Source: Hofstenia miamia
Lineage: Eukaryota; Xenacoelomorpha; Acoela
Assembly: GCA_004352715.1 (NCBI GenBank)
Contig: SCFE01000101.1
Coordinates: 367,957-431,956 of the forward strand
Direction: 5' to 3'
DNA: 64,000 nucleotides
This document shows positions 12,694 to 45,880 of the stretch, piece by piece; the first letter of the stretch is position 1; each line of letters opens with the position of its first letter. The position numbers were made by a program, and so were the translations under genes. The notes beneath the pieces were generated by a model. It saw nothing but the letters and a program-made list of their open reading frames with translations. It had not been told where the DNA came from and searched no databases.

Positions 12694-13174
12694 TATGACA
12701 AATTCTGGTTTTCAACGTTACTCGTCGGCATGATTCATTCCAGTCATTCGCCTGATTGGATGAACCACAGAGGTCGGATTCTTAGTGTAGAGGAAATATA
12801 CAAATTGACAGGAAATATGCAATCGATTACATATTTTTTGGAAATATGCATTTAAGGAAAATGCGTAAAAAATTCTTGAAAATATGCATTTGCATATGCA
12901 CGTATGCAAATGCATAATTATCCGAACCCTAGTTATTAGGCTACGGTTAGCCGTTGTGATTGGTAGTAAGAGCAATTACAAAATCACTGCGATTTTATAA
13001 TTAAGTCGTCTAGCAATAGCCGTAGGCGTGCGATGCTTCAAATGTGATAGATAACATGTAACCAATCACGTAGTCTAAAAGTAACCTTAGAAGCAGCAAC
13101 TCTACAGGTGTTTTTATACTGGAGTTCTTACTTTTTAAAATTATCCAATAATTTAAACAAAATAAAATTCTTAC

Positions 13175-33709
<20,535 letters not shown>

Positions 33710-34896
33710 TAAATATAAACTACCTTCACAAAATTAAACAATAATTCACTAATTTCTGTTTGTGTAGCTATTTGACTATGTGTTAAACGTAGGTGCAAAA
33801 TTTGGCAAATTGAAGAGGAGTGAATAATAAGCATGTCTTATAGATTATGTAATATTCTATTCACAGAGTGTAGATATGAACCTACATTTTAGCAAACAAC
33901 TATGAAATACTAAGTTTTAGAACATTATTAAATATATCATTTGGAAATCATAAAAATGCTTCTGCTTGAAATTTATAAAAATACTTTGCTAGTAGATTTT
34001 TTAAAACTGCTGAAGTTGCTTGCTAAATATAAAGTTTGCAAGGAATGTTTGATAAATAATGTAGAAATTATTAGCATTTCGATGGAATTTGTTCTTACTT
34101 CATAAAAATAATTATATTTATTTTTGATTCATTTATAAATTATCACATATCCTTTGTAAAGATGTGGGTACTTTTTGACAAGAGTGCTTTGTTAGGATTG
34201 GAAAAACACTTATTTATACCCCTTAGTGCAAAAACTTAACAAATTTTTAACAAATCCAGAGCTTAAAAGTTGAGTTCAAGTATTTATGCTTCACCTCATG
34301 TTTAAGAATTTGCAATTGATAAGGAAATTGAATGAACATAATTGATATTTTATCATAATGAGTTTGATTTTTGCAATAATAAATTACTCCTCAGAGTTGT
34401 TATATTGAGTATTGTGATTCCATAAGGATTGACTTTTTAATATTCTGAGATGCAAATACTCTCCTTAGAATAAATATAAATGAGGCTTAGAATCACAATC
34501 ATGAAAATAAAAATAAAAATTTCATTCCTTCAATTTTAAAACTTGATTATTTGCTGAGATTTGTTCTTCCCTGAATGGGTTAAACATTGCTCTTAATCTC
34601 ATATAGAAATATTTGTATAAATAATGTTATATATATGAAGCTAATGAATAAAATTGAATACCACTCCACCTAGTTAATTGGATAAATCAATACATGAAGG
34701 ATGAGTGTACACCAAATTTAAATATTGTTGTCAGTTCAATCAGGCAGACCATTATAAGTGGAAATTTATTTATCTATGAAACCAATGACATCACTTATGA
34801 AAACTTAAATATTACAAGGAACTATTGTGATGTCTCAAAGTATTCAGATGACCTGCACCTAATTGGTGAGATCTTTGTAAAGGTAATTACATTTAA
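33710..34896. other. Region upstream of the USP start codon
   Basis: Probably contains the USP 5' UTR and promoter, but I see no convincing TATA box, initiator or CpG-rich block. CG dinucleotides become rare from here to the right. Confidence 0.4.
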
Positions 34897-35894
34897 TCCC
34901 AAAAATTAAAATGCCAAAGAAATAAATAACCAAATACTTATGACATAAAAGAGCAAACAATTAAAACACCAAAAAATAAAATCCCAAAGAAATATAATGC
35001 CAAATCTAAATAAAATGCCAAAGAATTAAAATACCAAAAGTGAAAATGCCAAAGAATTAAAATACCAAAAGTGAAAATNNNNNNNNNNNNNNNNNNNNNN
35101 NNNNNNNNNNNNNNNNNNNNNNNNNNNNNNNNNNNNNNNNNNNNNNNNNNNNNNNNNNNNNNNNNNNNNNNNNNNNNNNNNNNNNNNNNNNNNNNNNNNN
35201 NNNNNNNNNNNNNNNNNNNNNNNNNNNNNNNNNNNNNNNNCTACCTTAAATAAGTTTACCTTGTAAAATCATTTTTGAGACTTTTCACAATATTTGCATT
35301 CTGTAAAGTGCATAAGATAAAAAAATAATTTTCCTAAATTGCATAAATCAGATACATGTATTATACAAACTCTATTGAAATTCTAAAAAAATTCCAATTA
35401 GGGATATATTTAATCACATTACAATTAACTAACGCCTTTGTTTAAGTATGACAGCTTTTAAAACAAGTCATAAAAATGAATAAATTTCACTATAAAAGTA
35501 TATTTATGCAAATCAATATTTTTTATTAAATAGTAATCTTTTGTACATAAATATATATTGCACTCCTTGTAATATGATTAAAATGCAAAGGTCATGAAAT
35601 AATTTGATATTACACCCTCATGTAGCGTGTTACTATTTAGCACAACCAAATTCTATAAACAACACTCTGATTGGAGTGCCACATTTGAATTTGATTGCCT
35701 TCCCTTAATTTGGTATTTTAATTCTTTGGGATTTTCACTTTTGCTATTTTAATTCTTTGGCATTTTCGCTGTTTGGTATTTTAAATCTTTGGCATTTTAT
35801 TTCTGTCTGTTTTTGATCTTTTATTTCTTTGGTATTTTCATTATTTGGGATTAAAATTTATGGATTATAATTTTTTGTGTTTTAATTTTTGGCC
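34897..35894. repeat. Foldback-type element with iterated arms
   Basis: The left arm (34897-35078) is an irregular array of a roughly 12-base word, AAAATGCCAAAG and variants (AAAATACCAAAA, AAAATCCCAAAG). The right arm (35703-35894) is the same kind of array on the other strand. Together they form long imperfect inverted repeats around a central part that includes a 162-base N run. No coding frame was seen. Similar to foldback or MITE elements with tandemly repeated inverted ends. Confidence 0.7.
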
Positions 35895-36298
35895 TTCTCT
35901 TTCTAAACCCTTTGTAAATAGTTCAGAAGAGACCTAAAGTACAGTACAAAGATTTTTTCTATTTTTTTAACAATTCTACATCATCAATTACAAAAAATCA
36001 TAAAACTATTTACACAATTAGCATAAGCAAAGTTAAGTAGAATGCATTAAAGTGAAAACATAAACTAGAGTTTTCAAATAGCACACAATCAAATGATGAT
36101 GAAGTTGAATTAAAATACTTCAACAACCACAACTCTATGATGGGGTTCTCACTCTGCTTCCTCCTCTCCCATAGAAGAAAGGGACAAGCCATAAACAGAT
36201 AGTTTCAAGTAGTGTAGGCAAAACAATTCTAAAACTGAACCATCCTAATGTTAACAATATTATTGTATACATATCACGTCAAGTCTGCATTCTAAACA

Positions 36299-36318
36299 TA
36301 TATATATATATATATATA

Positions 36319-36352
<34 letters not shown>

Positions 36353-36369
36353 TACTACTACTACTACTA
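36299..36369. repeat. TA microsatellite followed by a short TAC run
   Basis: Two (AT)n tracts separated by GC, then TACTACTACTACTACTA. Low-complexity, prone to length change. Confidence 0.95.
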
Positions 36370-36459
36370 TGTATATATCCTAGTGTGAATCTTTGAAAAC
36401 TTTTGATGGTTTTCATTGATGTATGCTGGCATTAAGTGTATTTCACGATTAAGAGGTAA

Positions 36460-37415
36460 TGTAGAGTCACTCAGGGCCTACTTTTTTTCAAACTTATTAT
36501 TATTGGCCCTCTGAAATGGTGTTGCATCTTTTTGACATTTTGATTCTTTGATTTGCTGCTATCTATTTGTATCAATTTCTTTTAATCAATTATTTGAATT
36601 TTGAGTGTAGTTAATTTGATAGTGTTAGTATTTGTCCCCTCAATTTGAATTATGTGTGACTGCTCATTTTAACTTTGTGAGGGAAACTGTGCTTTGAAAT
36701 TGTAAACAAGTCAGGTAGTAAGTTACAGATTTTTGTAATAAATACCAAAGCACACAATAAATTCAGCTTCCTTCTACTGTGTTTGGTCTTTTCAATTATT
36801 TATCTATAAACCCCTTTAGATTTGTTGATTAAAGATTTGTTAATGATAACTGTTGTTTAAGATCTGGCAACAATTCAGGAGGAAACTGCACCAGGTCTGG
36901 GGCTACCAATAGCTCCTTAACAGTGACAGCCCGAATTGTGGCCACTTTAGGTTACAACTACATGTAGGGAATAATATCTTTTATTTAATCTATTCATACA
37001 TGCACTTAATAATTTACACCTTGCAAATATACTATGCTGTTGGTGAACATGAATGCACAGCAATTATTTGCCTGTTATTTATTATTTATTTACATGAGCA
37101 GAGATAAGAGAACTCTGAGATAAATTGTATATTTAGCTAGAAATTAATACTTGAGACACACAATTAGCACCTTGGCAAGTAAGGATGGCTTCAAAGATAT
37201 GGCTTTGGCATGATGCCATGTGAATTGGTCAATGCTGAAGTTCTTTTTGGAATGGAATTTCTTTATTTGTTAGGCCAAAATCAGTGAACCACCAATGTAT
37301 GTTTTCTGTTGGAATGTGGGTCACACTCTTCTATGGTAGACTTTCCAAACTTTGATCTAAACTCTTGAGTTACCCAGTACCACTAGATTAGTCAGCCCTC
37401 CCCCATGATTCTATA
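36460..37415 (+). repeat. Element 1, 5' LTR
   Basis: Starts TGTAGAGTCACTCAGGGC and matches 45881-46846 over its length with scattered substitutions and a few indels (for example GGCAACAATTCAGGAGGAAA against GGCAACAATTCAGAAGGAAA). The end is set at CTATA because a TGG primer-binding start follows immediately. The visible divergence between the two LTRs indicates an old insertion. Confidence 0.88.
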
Positions 37416-37434
37416 TGGTGACCCTGACTTGATT
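37416..37434 (+). promoter_or_regulatory. Candidate primer-binding site, element 1
   Basis: TGGTGACCCTGACTTGATT directly follows the 5' LTR. It starts with TGG, the complement of a tRNA CCA end, as expected. The tRNA was not identified. Confidence 0.5.
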
Positions 37435-38108
37435 CTGGACAAATTAGGGTGTCAGTTAAATTCTCTACTCTATTCTGTTGAAGTGTGCTGGCAAATTGAT
37501 CCCTGGAGATGTACTCTGATTGCAAAGCTTGCATACATACTGAAGCAGTCATCTGATTTTTGCCTGGTGATTGTGATATAGTGCTGAGCTGTTACTGTTT
37601 CTATATTGTACTTGGCTTTTTTCTCTTTGGTGCAAGCCAGCCAGGATAGTTGTTTCCCCTACCTGTGAATCAACTTCAGTACTAATCAATGCATAACTTT
37701 GCCTCTTATGTTATTTTTACTGCAGTTCTGTGCTTTTGGAGCTGTCACCAAGCTTTGACGTTATTCTTACTTGTTTTGGTTGTTACCTTGTTGTAGTCTT
37801 GTTCTTCTAGAATTTGGATTTAATACTGTACCCTACACATGCTGTTACTGTTATTAGCTTTTGTTTGTCTGAACCTGGATGGAATCCCTCTCAAATTGTT
37901 GGAATTGTTTTCTGAATTTTTCTTACTGTTTTTTTGTTGTTTCTTTTACTAAATGGAATTTAGTGTTTTATCTCATAATGGGACTCCCACGCAGGGTCTC
38001 CCCAGTGTGAGCATTAGCAACCTGAACATTGCTCCTCACACCATTGGAATTAGTTCTATTGCTTCTCCCTTGTAATTTGATCCCTACTTTATTCCCCCAA
38101 AGACTCCA

Positions 38109-39143
38109 ATGACTCTGAAACCTCAGAACACCAAAATGGATCAACTTCACACTGCCTTGGATAAAGAAACTAGTAAATGCCTTGCTTGTGAGCAACACCT
38201 AGATTTGCTTCAAGCTGAAATGCAAGAGCATGCCCAAGATACCCAACTGAGGAAGCACCATTTCATTGATTTGATTAATGCTCTAGAGATCCAACTCCAG
38301 ACCTTGGCAATGCCTCTGCCTACTTCTCTGCTGTGCCAGAGCAGCCTGCCTTGTTTGTTACCTCCCCTTCAGAGTATATCACTCATAGTGTTCAACAGGA
38401 TGTCTGAATGTCTGTCAGAGCAAATCTCTGAAATGATTTCTGCCCGCCTTCCAAGCAGCCCCATTGTCTCTACTTGCACACCATTTACACCACAATTCAT
38501 TACTCCCATTACCTCTTTCACAGCTAGAGAGCCCAACTTCACACAGTCAGTTTTGACTCAGGTTCCCATGCTGACCATGATTACTGCTCGAATTTCATCT
38601 GTGCCAAGTGCAACTCTTTTGCCTCCTACACCTGTAAATAACTGTGTTACCCCTACTGATGTGACTCCAAATACTCCACCACAGTCATGCAATCTTTCCA
38701 TGTCTGCTCTTAAGAGTGGCCAATACTGCTTGCTAACTTATTTAATTGTCATTCAATATTACCTAAATTCACCAGAAAGTTTGACAAAATTTCTCAATCT
38801 TTTGAAGAGTGGTTCTTTCTCTTTGAACTAACCATGCAGCAGTACAATGCTACCCAAGACAGCTGCCATCACTCAATTCCCCACATACTTTCAAGGTATC
38901 AAGTACAATCAGTACATGATGTTAGATCAAGATGTGAAGACTAGTTATCTGCTTCTTATTGGATATTTTGAGGACCATTATAAGACCCCCCATATCAAAC
39001 ATCAGTACAAAACACTACTTTGTGATCTCTTGTTCAAGAAATGTGATGACGTTTGCACATACATCACACAAGTAGAAAGTCTGGTTTGTCTAAGTAAACT
39101 CACCCCTGAGTATTTGAAGCATGATCTTTTTTCATACATCTGA
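38109..39143 (+). pseudogene. gag-like region, element 1
   Basis: One frame, with a TAA at about 38829-38831, begins MTLKPQNTKMDQLHTALDKE with coiled-coil-like heptads, passes through a Pro/Ser/Thr-rich stretch and ends in a capsid-like part (NQYMMLDQDVKTSYLLLIGY, ITQVESLVCLSKLTPEYLKH) resembling the corresponding part of element 2. No zinc knuckle was found after it, unlike element 2, so that part is deleted or decayed. Confidence 0.65.
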
Positions 39144-39264
39144 CCAGGAATGTTCTCTCAAGTCACCTGTTGGCTTAGCTACCCAGTCAAACTAGTTGGA
39201 GCACCACCTCCTAGAAAATGTGTGCATGATGTTCTGGTAATCACTTTGCTGTTGTGAACTAATG

Positions 39265-39600
39265 TAATCCCAGTTAATATAAATGGATCCCGGGTAAATG
39301 TCACCATTGATACCACGGCCTCAGCCTTGATCATCAGCATTCCTGTTGTTCTAAGCTGTGCCTGTCACAGAATGACCATCTGCTGGATACCTTTGGAAAT
39401 TCCCTCTCACTCAAAGGTCACATACCAAACCTAGAGTTACACATTTGGCAGGAACTTTTTGTTGTTGATCTAATTGTTATCAATATGTGCAGTCAACTGC
39501 TTCTGTATGACATAATTTTGAGAAATGATTTTCTTGAGCAGAATTCATGCATTATTGATTATGGTAAAAACACCATCTCCATCAGAGAAAGTGAATGTTG
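39265..39600 (+). pseudogene. Retropepsin-like remnant, element 1
   Basis: A segment INGSRVNVTIDTTASALIIS resembles a retropepsin active-site strand, with DTT where D[ST]G is usual, followed in other frames by a remnant of the type LRNDFLEQNSCIIDY (compare ILGDNFLTKNKCVIHY in element 2). Heavily decayed. Confidence 0.5.
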
Positions 39601-40064
39601 GCAAGAGCTTACCACCATCCTGAGCCAAGACATCTCTTTGAGTTTTCTGAGTGTGTGATTGTGGAGCCTCATCATTGGCAATGTGTTCCTGTCACCACCA
39701 ACTCTGCTTATACTGGAGATGTTATGATTTCTGGATTTAAGGGAAACACTTCTGTGGAATTAACTTCTCACCTAATCTCTGTCTTGTTTTGAAAGGAAAA
39801 ACATGTGTTACTGTTTTAAATAGTTCTGATTCCTTAGTCAAAATAGATCCATCTCAATTGAGGCTCATTGCAACTCTGGTTCATCTGGAGTTTCAGACCA
39901 CTGCCTGCTCACCAATCCTAATTGCCATCCACAATCTGGCAGAGCCAAGTGACAACATTCAGATCCCCCTTGTTAATGAGTGGACACATCTGCATCTTAG
40001 TTCTCAAGAGTGTGAGTCACTTTCCCATCTGCTCAGACAGCATTATTAGGTCTTTAATTATGGT

Positions 40065-40840
40065 TTGATCAGCATTGGCCAGGCAGTTGGAGAACAGCAT
40101 TCCATCATAACCAAGAATGATCATCCAATTTGCTTGCCCATCAGAAGAGTACCAGAAAACCTTTGGGAGGAGTATGAAAAGATCTTAAGCAACCTCATAG
40201 AAAGTGACATTATCCAAGCTAGCAATAGCCCCTACATGGCTCCCACTGTCTTCATTAAACAGGGCAACAAGTATTGCATTTGTGTTGATTTCAGAAAGCT
40301 TAACAATATGACAGCAAAAGATGTGTACTCACTCCTGCACATCAAGGATCTCCTTTATGAAGCAAGTTGATACAAGTTATTCAGCTGCCTCAACCTGCAA
40401 TCTTACTGGCGGATGCCAATGAAGCCCACTGATACTTTGACAACTGCCTTTATAACTCCCTACAGCCTCTTCAAATGGAAATATATGGCTTTTTGGCTCT
40501 GCAACACCCCTGTGACTTTCCAGCACTATGTTATCCACGTGCTTAGAAATGATGCCAACATACTTGAACCTTAAACCTGGCATAATGGCCTATATGGACG
40601 ATATTCTTGTCACCAGTAATAATTTCTCTGAGCATCTGGAAAGGCTTGGACACACACTTAGCTTGTTATAAAAGTCTGGCCTTTGAGTCAATGGGAACAA
40701 GTGTTCTCTGTTACAGCCTCACATCTCCTTTTTCTGAAGAATTCTTGAACCTGGTCATATCTCCATCAAGAATGATGCAAAAGACCATCTTGATAAAATC
40801 AAAACTCCCCATTCTCATAAGGATGTACAATGACTCATGA
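40065..40840 (+). pseudogene. Reverse transcriptase, element 1
   Basis: Contains SNSPYMAPTVFIKQGNKYCI, CVDFRKLNNMTAKDVYSLLH, TAFITPYSLFKWKYMAFWLC and, in a shifted frame near 40590, AYMDDILVTSNN with the YMDD catalytic motif. Typical Ty3/gypsy RT. A TGA near 40369 and a frameshift before the YMDD motif break it. Confidence 0.88.
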
Positions 40841-40989
40841 GATTCTTGAATTACTATGGCGCCTTCATCTTGGAGTTAGCTAACAAAACAAAGCACATCT
40901 CCAACCTACTGTGGTGCAATGTTGAATTTAAATGGCACTGGATCAAGCAGGAAGAGCTTGACAATGTTAAGAAATAATTTAGAAGAATT

Positions 40990-41660
40990 CCCAGCTTAAA
41001 CACACCAGATTACTCAAAGGAATTCCTTATCAACTGTGATGCCAGTTCCATTGCTATCAGTGGTGTGCTTAGTCAGATAATTGATGGGAAAGAGAGCCCC
41101 ATCCAATATTTAAGCTGCAAGCTCCAAAATGCTGAGCTAAATTATGGCACAACCAAGTCAGAAATGCTTGCTCTAGTCAAGAGTCTGAAAAAGTTCTTGT
41201 TTTTTCATACTGGGATGCCAGTTTACTGTGTGCACTGACAACTCAGCAATGGCATGGGTGAGGAAATTCTCCAGGGCAAATCTAATATTGTCACCCAGTG
41301 GATTGAGTACTTGAAAGATTTTACCTTTTCCATCAAACATTGTCCAGGGAGACTGCAAAACAATGCAGACTATTGGACTGCTCTTCTGGGCTATGAGTGC
41401 AATCTCCAGAAGCTGCCTGGAGAGAAAACACCATTTGGGTTTATCCCATTCAGTGACTATGAGTGTCTGCCTAAGATCAACACAGACCAATATGGAAACA
41501 AGATCCTCCCCATTTTGGTGAAGGAGGAGATTACTGAAGTGGAGATTGTACATCACCAACACCACAACAAAGTGTTAAGCAAGATTATTGCCAAGCTGAA
41601 AAATGACAACCATATCCTCAGGCCCATTGCTAACAGGTATTTTTGGCACTATAATTGGGA
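40990..41660 (+). pseudogene. RNase H and connection to integrase, element 1
   Basis: Encodes FLINCDASSIAISGVLSQII, LNYGTTKSEMLALVKSLKKF and, after a frame change, TFSIKHCPGRLQNNADYWTA, matching the Ty3/gypsy RNase H order (DAS...LNYxTTxxExLAL...HxxGxxNxxAD). The final stretch leads towards the integrase zinc domain. Confidence 0.82.
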
Positions 41661-41789
41661 ACTTGGCAGTTCCTGAATACTTTTCAATAGATCTAGTATG
41701 GAAGATTCATGAGAATGTCTACTTAGGTATCATTTAAACTGAGCAAACATTTAATGCAAGATACATTACTATTGGTATTAGAGCCACCA

Positions 41790-42955
41790 TGTAGGATGTA
41801 ATTGACAAATGCACCACTTGTCTGTTGCAGGGAGCCAGACATTTTCTGGAGCAGCAAGCTGAGCTGCACAGCAGAGCTGCAGAATGCACAAACAAAGTTG
41901 TACATATGGATATCAAGAAACTCTCTACCAATGAGGAGGGATACCAGTACCTCCTCATACTTATTGATCACTTTACCAAATATGCTCAACTCATCCCCCT
42001 AGACAGCACCACTGCTGAGATTATTGGAGAGAAAGTGGTCAAGGAATGTGTCCTCAAGTTTGGGCCCATGGAGCACCTAATTTCAGATTGCAGCCCTCAA
42101 TTTGAAAACCATCTCATGGAAACCTTGATGAAGGAGCTTGAAATACTACATGAATTTACCACTATGTACCATCCACAGTCAAATGGAGTTGTTGAAAGAC
42201 TTAACCACACTGTTATTAAGCTGATCTGAGTTGCCCTTGCCTGAGCAGCAGGCAGGAATTGGAAATGTGTCATTGAGGCAGTAGAGTATTTTTATAACAC
42301 CACTGTGCATACAACTACTAAGGTGGTCCTTTTAAGGCCATGTTTGGCTGAGAGGTGAGTATGCTCCTTTCAATTATGCTTCCAGATTATAATGAACCTA
42401 CATTAGAGAATTTTGTGAATTGTATGTTACATGAATTTCAAGAGGTACACTTAACTATCTGTCAGAATACTAATCAATCTGTTATCCATCAATGGTGGAA
42501 TTTCAATCACAAATTGTATGGTGAGCCTCACAAGGTTGGGGGCAAAGTTTTTGCATATTTTCCTCACCAGATCACTGATGCAAATCAAGTATGAAAGCTT
42601 GTCACCAATTGGCAGGGTCCATTTACCATTACAAAGGTGTTAGATCACCATCAATATCTACTAAATAATGTGAGAGTCATCCACTTCCAATGGCTCAATT
42701 GAATTATTAAGGATATTAGTAATGTTATCATTGACCCTAATAGCAAATTTCCACTTGTTGATGATGGAGTGAATGAACTTGAGAATTATACTAACCTCAC
42801 TGAATTTGAGAAAGATGACCTCTCCAAAGTCAAGTATGACAATAATCTTGGTAATAGTAGCAACATTACTGCTACTTGTATTTTGCCTAGATTTAAAGTT
42901 AGGGACCATGAGTATTTAGATCACTTAAATACCCAAGATTGGGAATTTAATTAAT
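41790..42955 (+). pseudogene. Integrase, element 1
   Basis: A degraded zinc domain (KCTTC near 41809) is followed by a core with the first Asp in HMDIKKLSTNEEGYQ, the second in HLISDCSPQF and the Glu in SNGVVERLN, so the D-D-E residues are all visible. After a TGA at 42227-42229, C-terminal sequence includes KVGGKVFAYFPHQITDANQV and a GPF motif (NWQGPFTITKV), the gypsy GPY/F module. A further acidic tail ends at 42954. Confidence 0.85.
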
Positions 42956-43260
42956 CTTTATGTTTTGGAAACTAAGCCATATCAGATGAAACAAACTGAA
43001 AATCAGTCACCCACAAGAAGATGAGTGAGGTGAAGACACAGGAGGAGTAAAGTAGCAGACTGCATGACTACTTGGGGCAGAAAATGGCCCCTCAGGAATC
43101 TGAGGAGTTAAGTAAGTAAAGAGTGCCTTTTGCTAATTTAAGTGTGAACATTCAAACACCTTGCAGTGACTTGATAACCCCCTCTAGTCCCAGCCCTTTG
43201 TCATGTGCTTCTACCAGTGTTAGGTCCCAGAAAATGAAGAACAGCAATGTAAGATTTCTA

Positions 43261-45858
43261 AGGTAGGAGATGAAATGTTACATTTGTACTTTATTGCAAC
43301 CCCTAAGGCAGTTAGTTTTGTGCACAATAACTTGTCAGAGGAAACAAAGAACAAATTACACTGGACATACAACACAAAGATCATCACATGTGCAGTGGAT
43401 GTCATTCCCTTTGTCATCAATGTGGAGCATAGACCATGTCCATACCATGTTTGATGAGGATTTTAACATAATGCACCTGTGCCAGCTACTTAACAACAAG
43501 TGTGCCATTCAAAAATTTGAGTGTGTCAACATTGATTTTGAGAATTTACTTGTCATTTACTTCTTCTGAGTTGGCAAGGTCAACCAACCTAAAAAATGGA
43601 GAAAATTGAAATAGCATACAGGCTAGCAAAGGTCAAGAACATTTGTCTGGTGATGTTTGTCAAAGGAGAGTATCAGGATGAAATACCTGAGGAAGTCATC
43701 AACCTCCACTTCAGAATGGAAAATTTAATGATCCTCTACACTCACTACTATTGTCCCACCAGCATGTACCAATTCAGTATCTTTTCAATAACCAAACTCA
43801 TTTATACCAACCTTCTTTTGTGTAAGAAAATACCTACCCATCACCTCACAGTCAACACAAGGTTGATTATAGATGCTGTCACCCAGTTGCAAATGCTTGA
43901 ATCTATCTCAGCTAACTGGCCCAGTCTTGCCTTAGTTACAAACATGCCCATTAGTTTTGCATTCTCCCAAAGCACTGCAACATTAGCAGAAATCAATGAG
44001 GTCTGGACTAATCTCAAGGCATATAGGAACCCCAAGTCTGTTTGGCCCAAAATTAATATCAGCAGCCCTACTTCACAATATTCCAGATCCATTGAAAGGC
44101 TCCTCATTGAGCTCCATATAGCCTATATGTCACAAGATCATCAGAATTTTGCTGAATGCATGTTTTCAGAGAAGTTTGTGCCACCCCTTCAGTCTCATGG
44201 AGAATTTTGGGTCCTGTCTATTTTTCTAAAGGAAGATCCGCACATCTAACTCCCCCTTGACCAAAGCACCTGAGAGTGCCTAGCTAAGAAATGCAGGCAT
44301 GAGCTGGCCATTTGCCCTACTGCATGGAAAATTAAGAACTGTTTGCTCCATTCATGTTCACCTCTGTTGTCACCTGGAAAAACCAAGAAAGCAATGGAAA
44401 GATTTAAAAAGTTTTATGCTCACCTTATTGGTGCTAGTAGCCCCTTAGGGTGCCTTCCACCTCAGATGATTGTCAACCACTTAGGGTTTGCCTTTGCTGA
44501 CCTCAACATATTCTCAGCAACCCTCTGTAAATATATGTGGGGAGCCACATCTGAGATGAAATTCAGGTCTCTTGAGCTTGACAACATGTTGCTCTGCACA
44601 AGGCACCTGATCCACTGTGACCCTGGGTTGACACAGCAATTCTTAGAATTAGTGGCCCATTACAATGTCTATAGTCAACCATGTCATTGAGAAAAATCAA
44701 GACAATGATGTTTTGGGCTTAATGAAATGGTGCCTAACCAAAATGTTTACCAAAGAGGAATTAGTACTTCTACAATCACCTGGGCAACAAATAGCCTTGG
44801 ACATGGAATGTACCACCTCCTGCCTTTGAATCTCCAACTTGCAGATTGCCAAACTCCATGAGCATGGGCTCTGCAGCAAGTTTTGGGATTCTATTAAAGA
44901 TGTTAAAATAAATTATCCAGTCACTATTGGGACTGCCACATTAAGAGAGAAAATTGCACTAGATAACATTGAGGATAATGCAGATAAACACAACTTGCTT
45001 TTTATCCCTCCACCATGTATCATGACCCCACTCATCTTGCCAGAATAGCACATCAAGAAGGGATGAAGGAAAGTTGCTGCAGCCCTCTCTGAGTCCATTA
45101 ACTATGTCTCCACTGCAACCAAGATTAACAAAGCAATGCAGACACAGGAGTATAAAGACACCAGAGACACCCTACTCAAGAGTGGGAACCCAGAACATAT
45201 GTACATTGATGGTAAGCTCACAGTTAAGGATATTTTTCAGAAGGGACAACCAATCTCTACTCAGTTAACAAAAGTACACAACAAGATTGTGACTTTGGAC
45301 CCCGATGTTCTTATTTTATTTCAGGCATCCAGTGATTTGATGTGGATCAATAATGTTGAAACCCTCACTTGATACTATGATATTATGAAGTGCATCAAGA
45401 TTATCACCATGCTAAAAACAGAGGTTACCAATCCTGAAGAGATGATGTTATAGTAGGTCAATGAGTACTGCTCACTGTTTATGGATCATGTGATGAGCAT
45501 GGGATCACTAAGAGAGGTCTTCATCCACTTCTATCCAAAGACCCAGATTAGCCCTGAAGATGCCCATACCTCAGACATGGATGTGCTCATGACTTTCATG
45601 ATAGCACTGAAAGGCCTTTGTCTTTATGAGAGATTCTATGACACATTTACATAGAGGCTGAACAACTTAAGAAGAAACTGTCCAATTAGTGCCTGTTTAC
45701 CTGAGATTGAGCTCTTCCACATGAGGAGTGAAGAAGTTACCCAGTGACCTAGATATGCTGAAGTTAAGTCATGGGATAACATCTTAGACACAGAAATGAT
45801 TGAGGAGACACAAATGCTCCTGTCTGGTCCAACAGTAAAACTCCTACGACAAACTTAA
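43261..45858 (+). pseudogene. ORF3 between integrase and polypurine tract, element 1, unknown function
   Basis: About 864 codons of decayed coding sequence in several frame segments: GDEMLHLYFIATPKAV near 43266; 43596-44249; 44343-44690 with CKYMWGATSEMKFR; 44870-45050 with FWDSIKDVKINYPVTIG; 45190-45370 with MYIDGKLTVKDIFQKGQPIS; 45560-45700 with AHTSDMDVLMTFMIALKGL. It ends about 7 bp before the purine tract. Each segment has a counterpart in the same order in element 2. No signal peptide or convincing membrane segment is seen and I recognise no domain. It occupies the usual env position but does not look like Env. Confidence 0.75.
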
Positions 45859-45864
45859 CCAGCA

Positions 45865-45880
45865 ATGGAGGGGGGGGGCG
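45865..45880 (+). promoter_or_regulatory. Polypurine tract, element 1
   Basis: AATGGAGGGGGGGGGCG lies immediately before the TGTAG start of the 3' LTR, the normal place for plus-strand priming. Confidence 0.75.

Larger units (their letters stand above)
10791..12931 (-). mobile_element. hAT-family DNA transposon, copy 2 (inverted)
   Basis: Same family as 2262-4155 but on the other strand; ends read TAGGGTTCAGATAATTATGC and the reverse of TAGGGTTCGGATAATTATGC. The 3' side (12860-12920) carries a dense run of ATGCAAAT/ATTTGCAT words, plausible transposase-binding repeats. It contains an internal 251-bp direct duplication with a single N between the two units. It lies in the genomic space where USP intron 15 would be. 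Confidence 0.85.
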
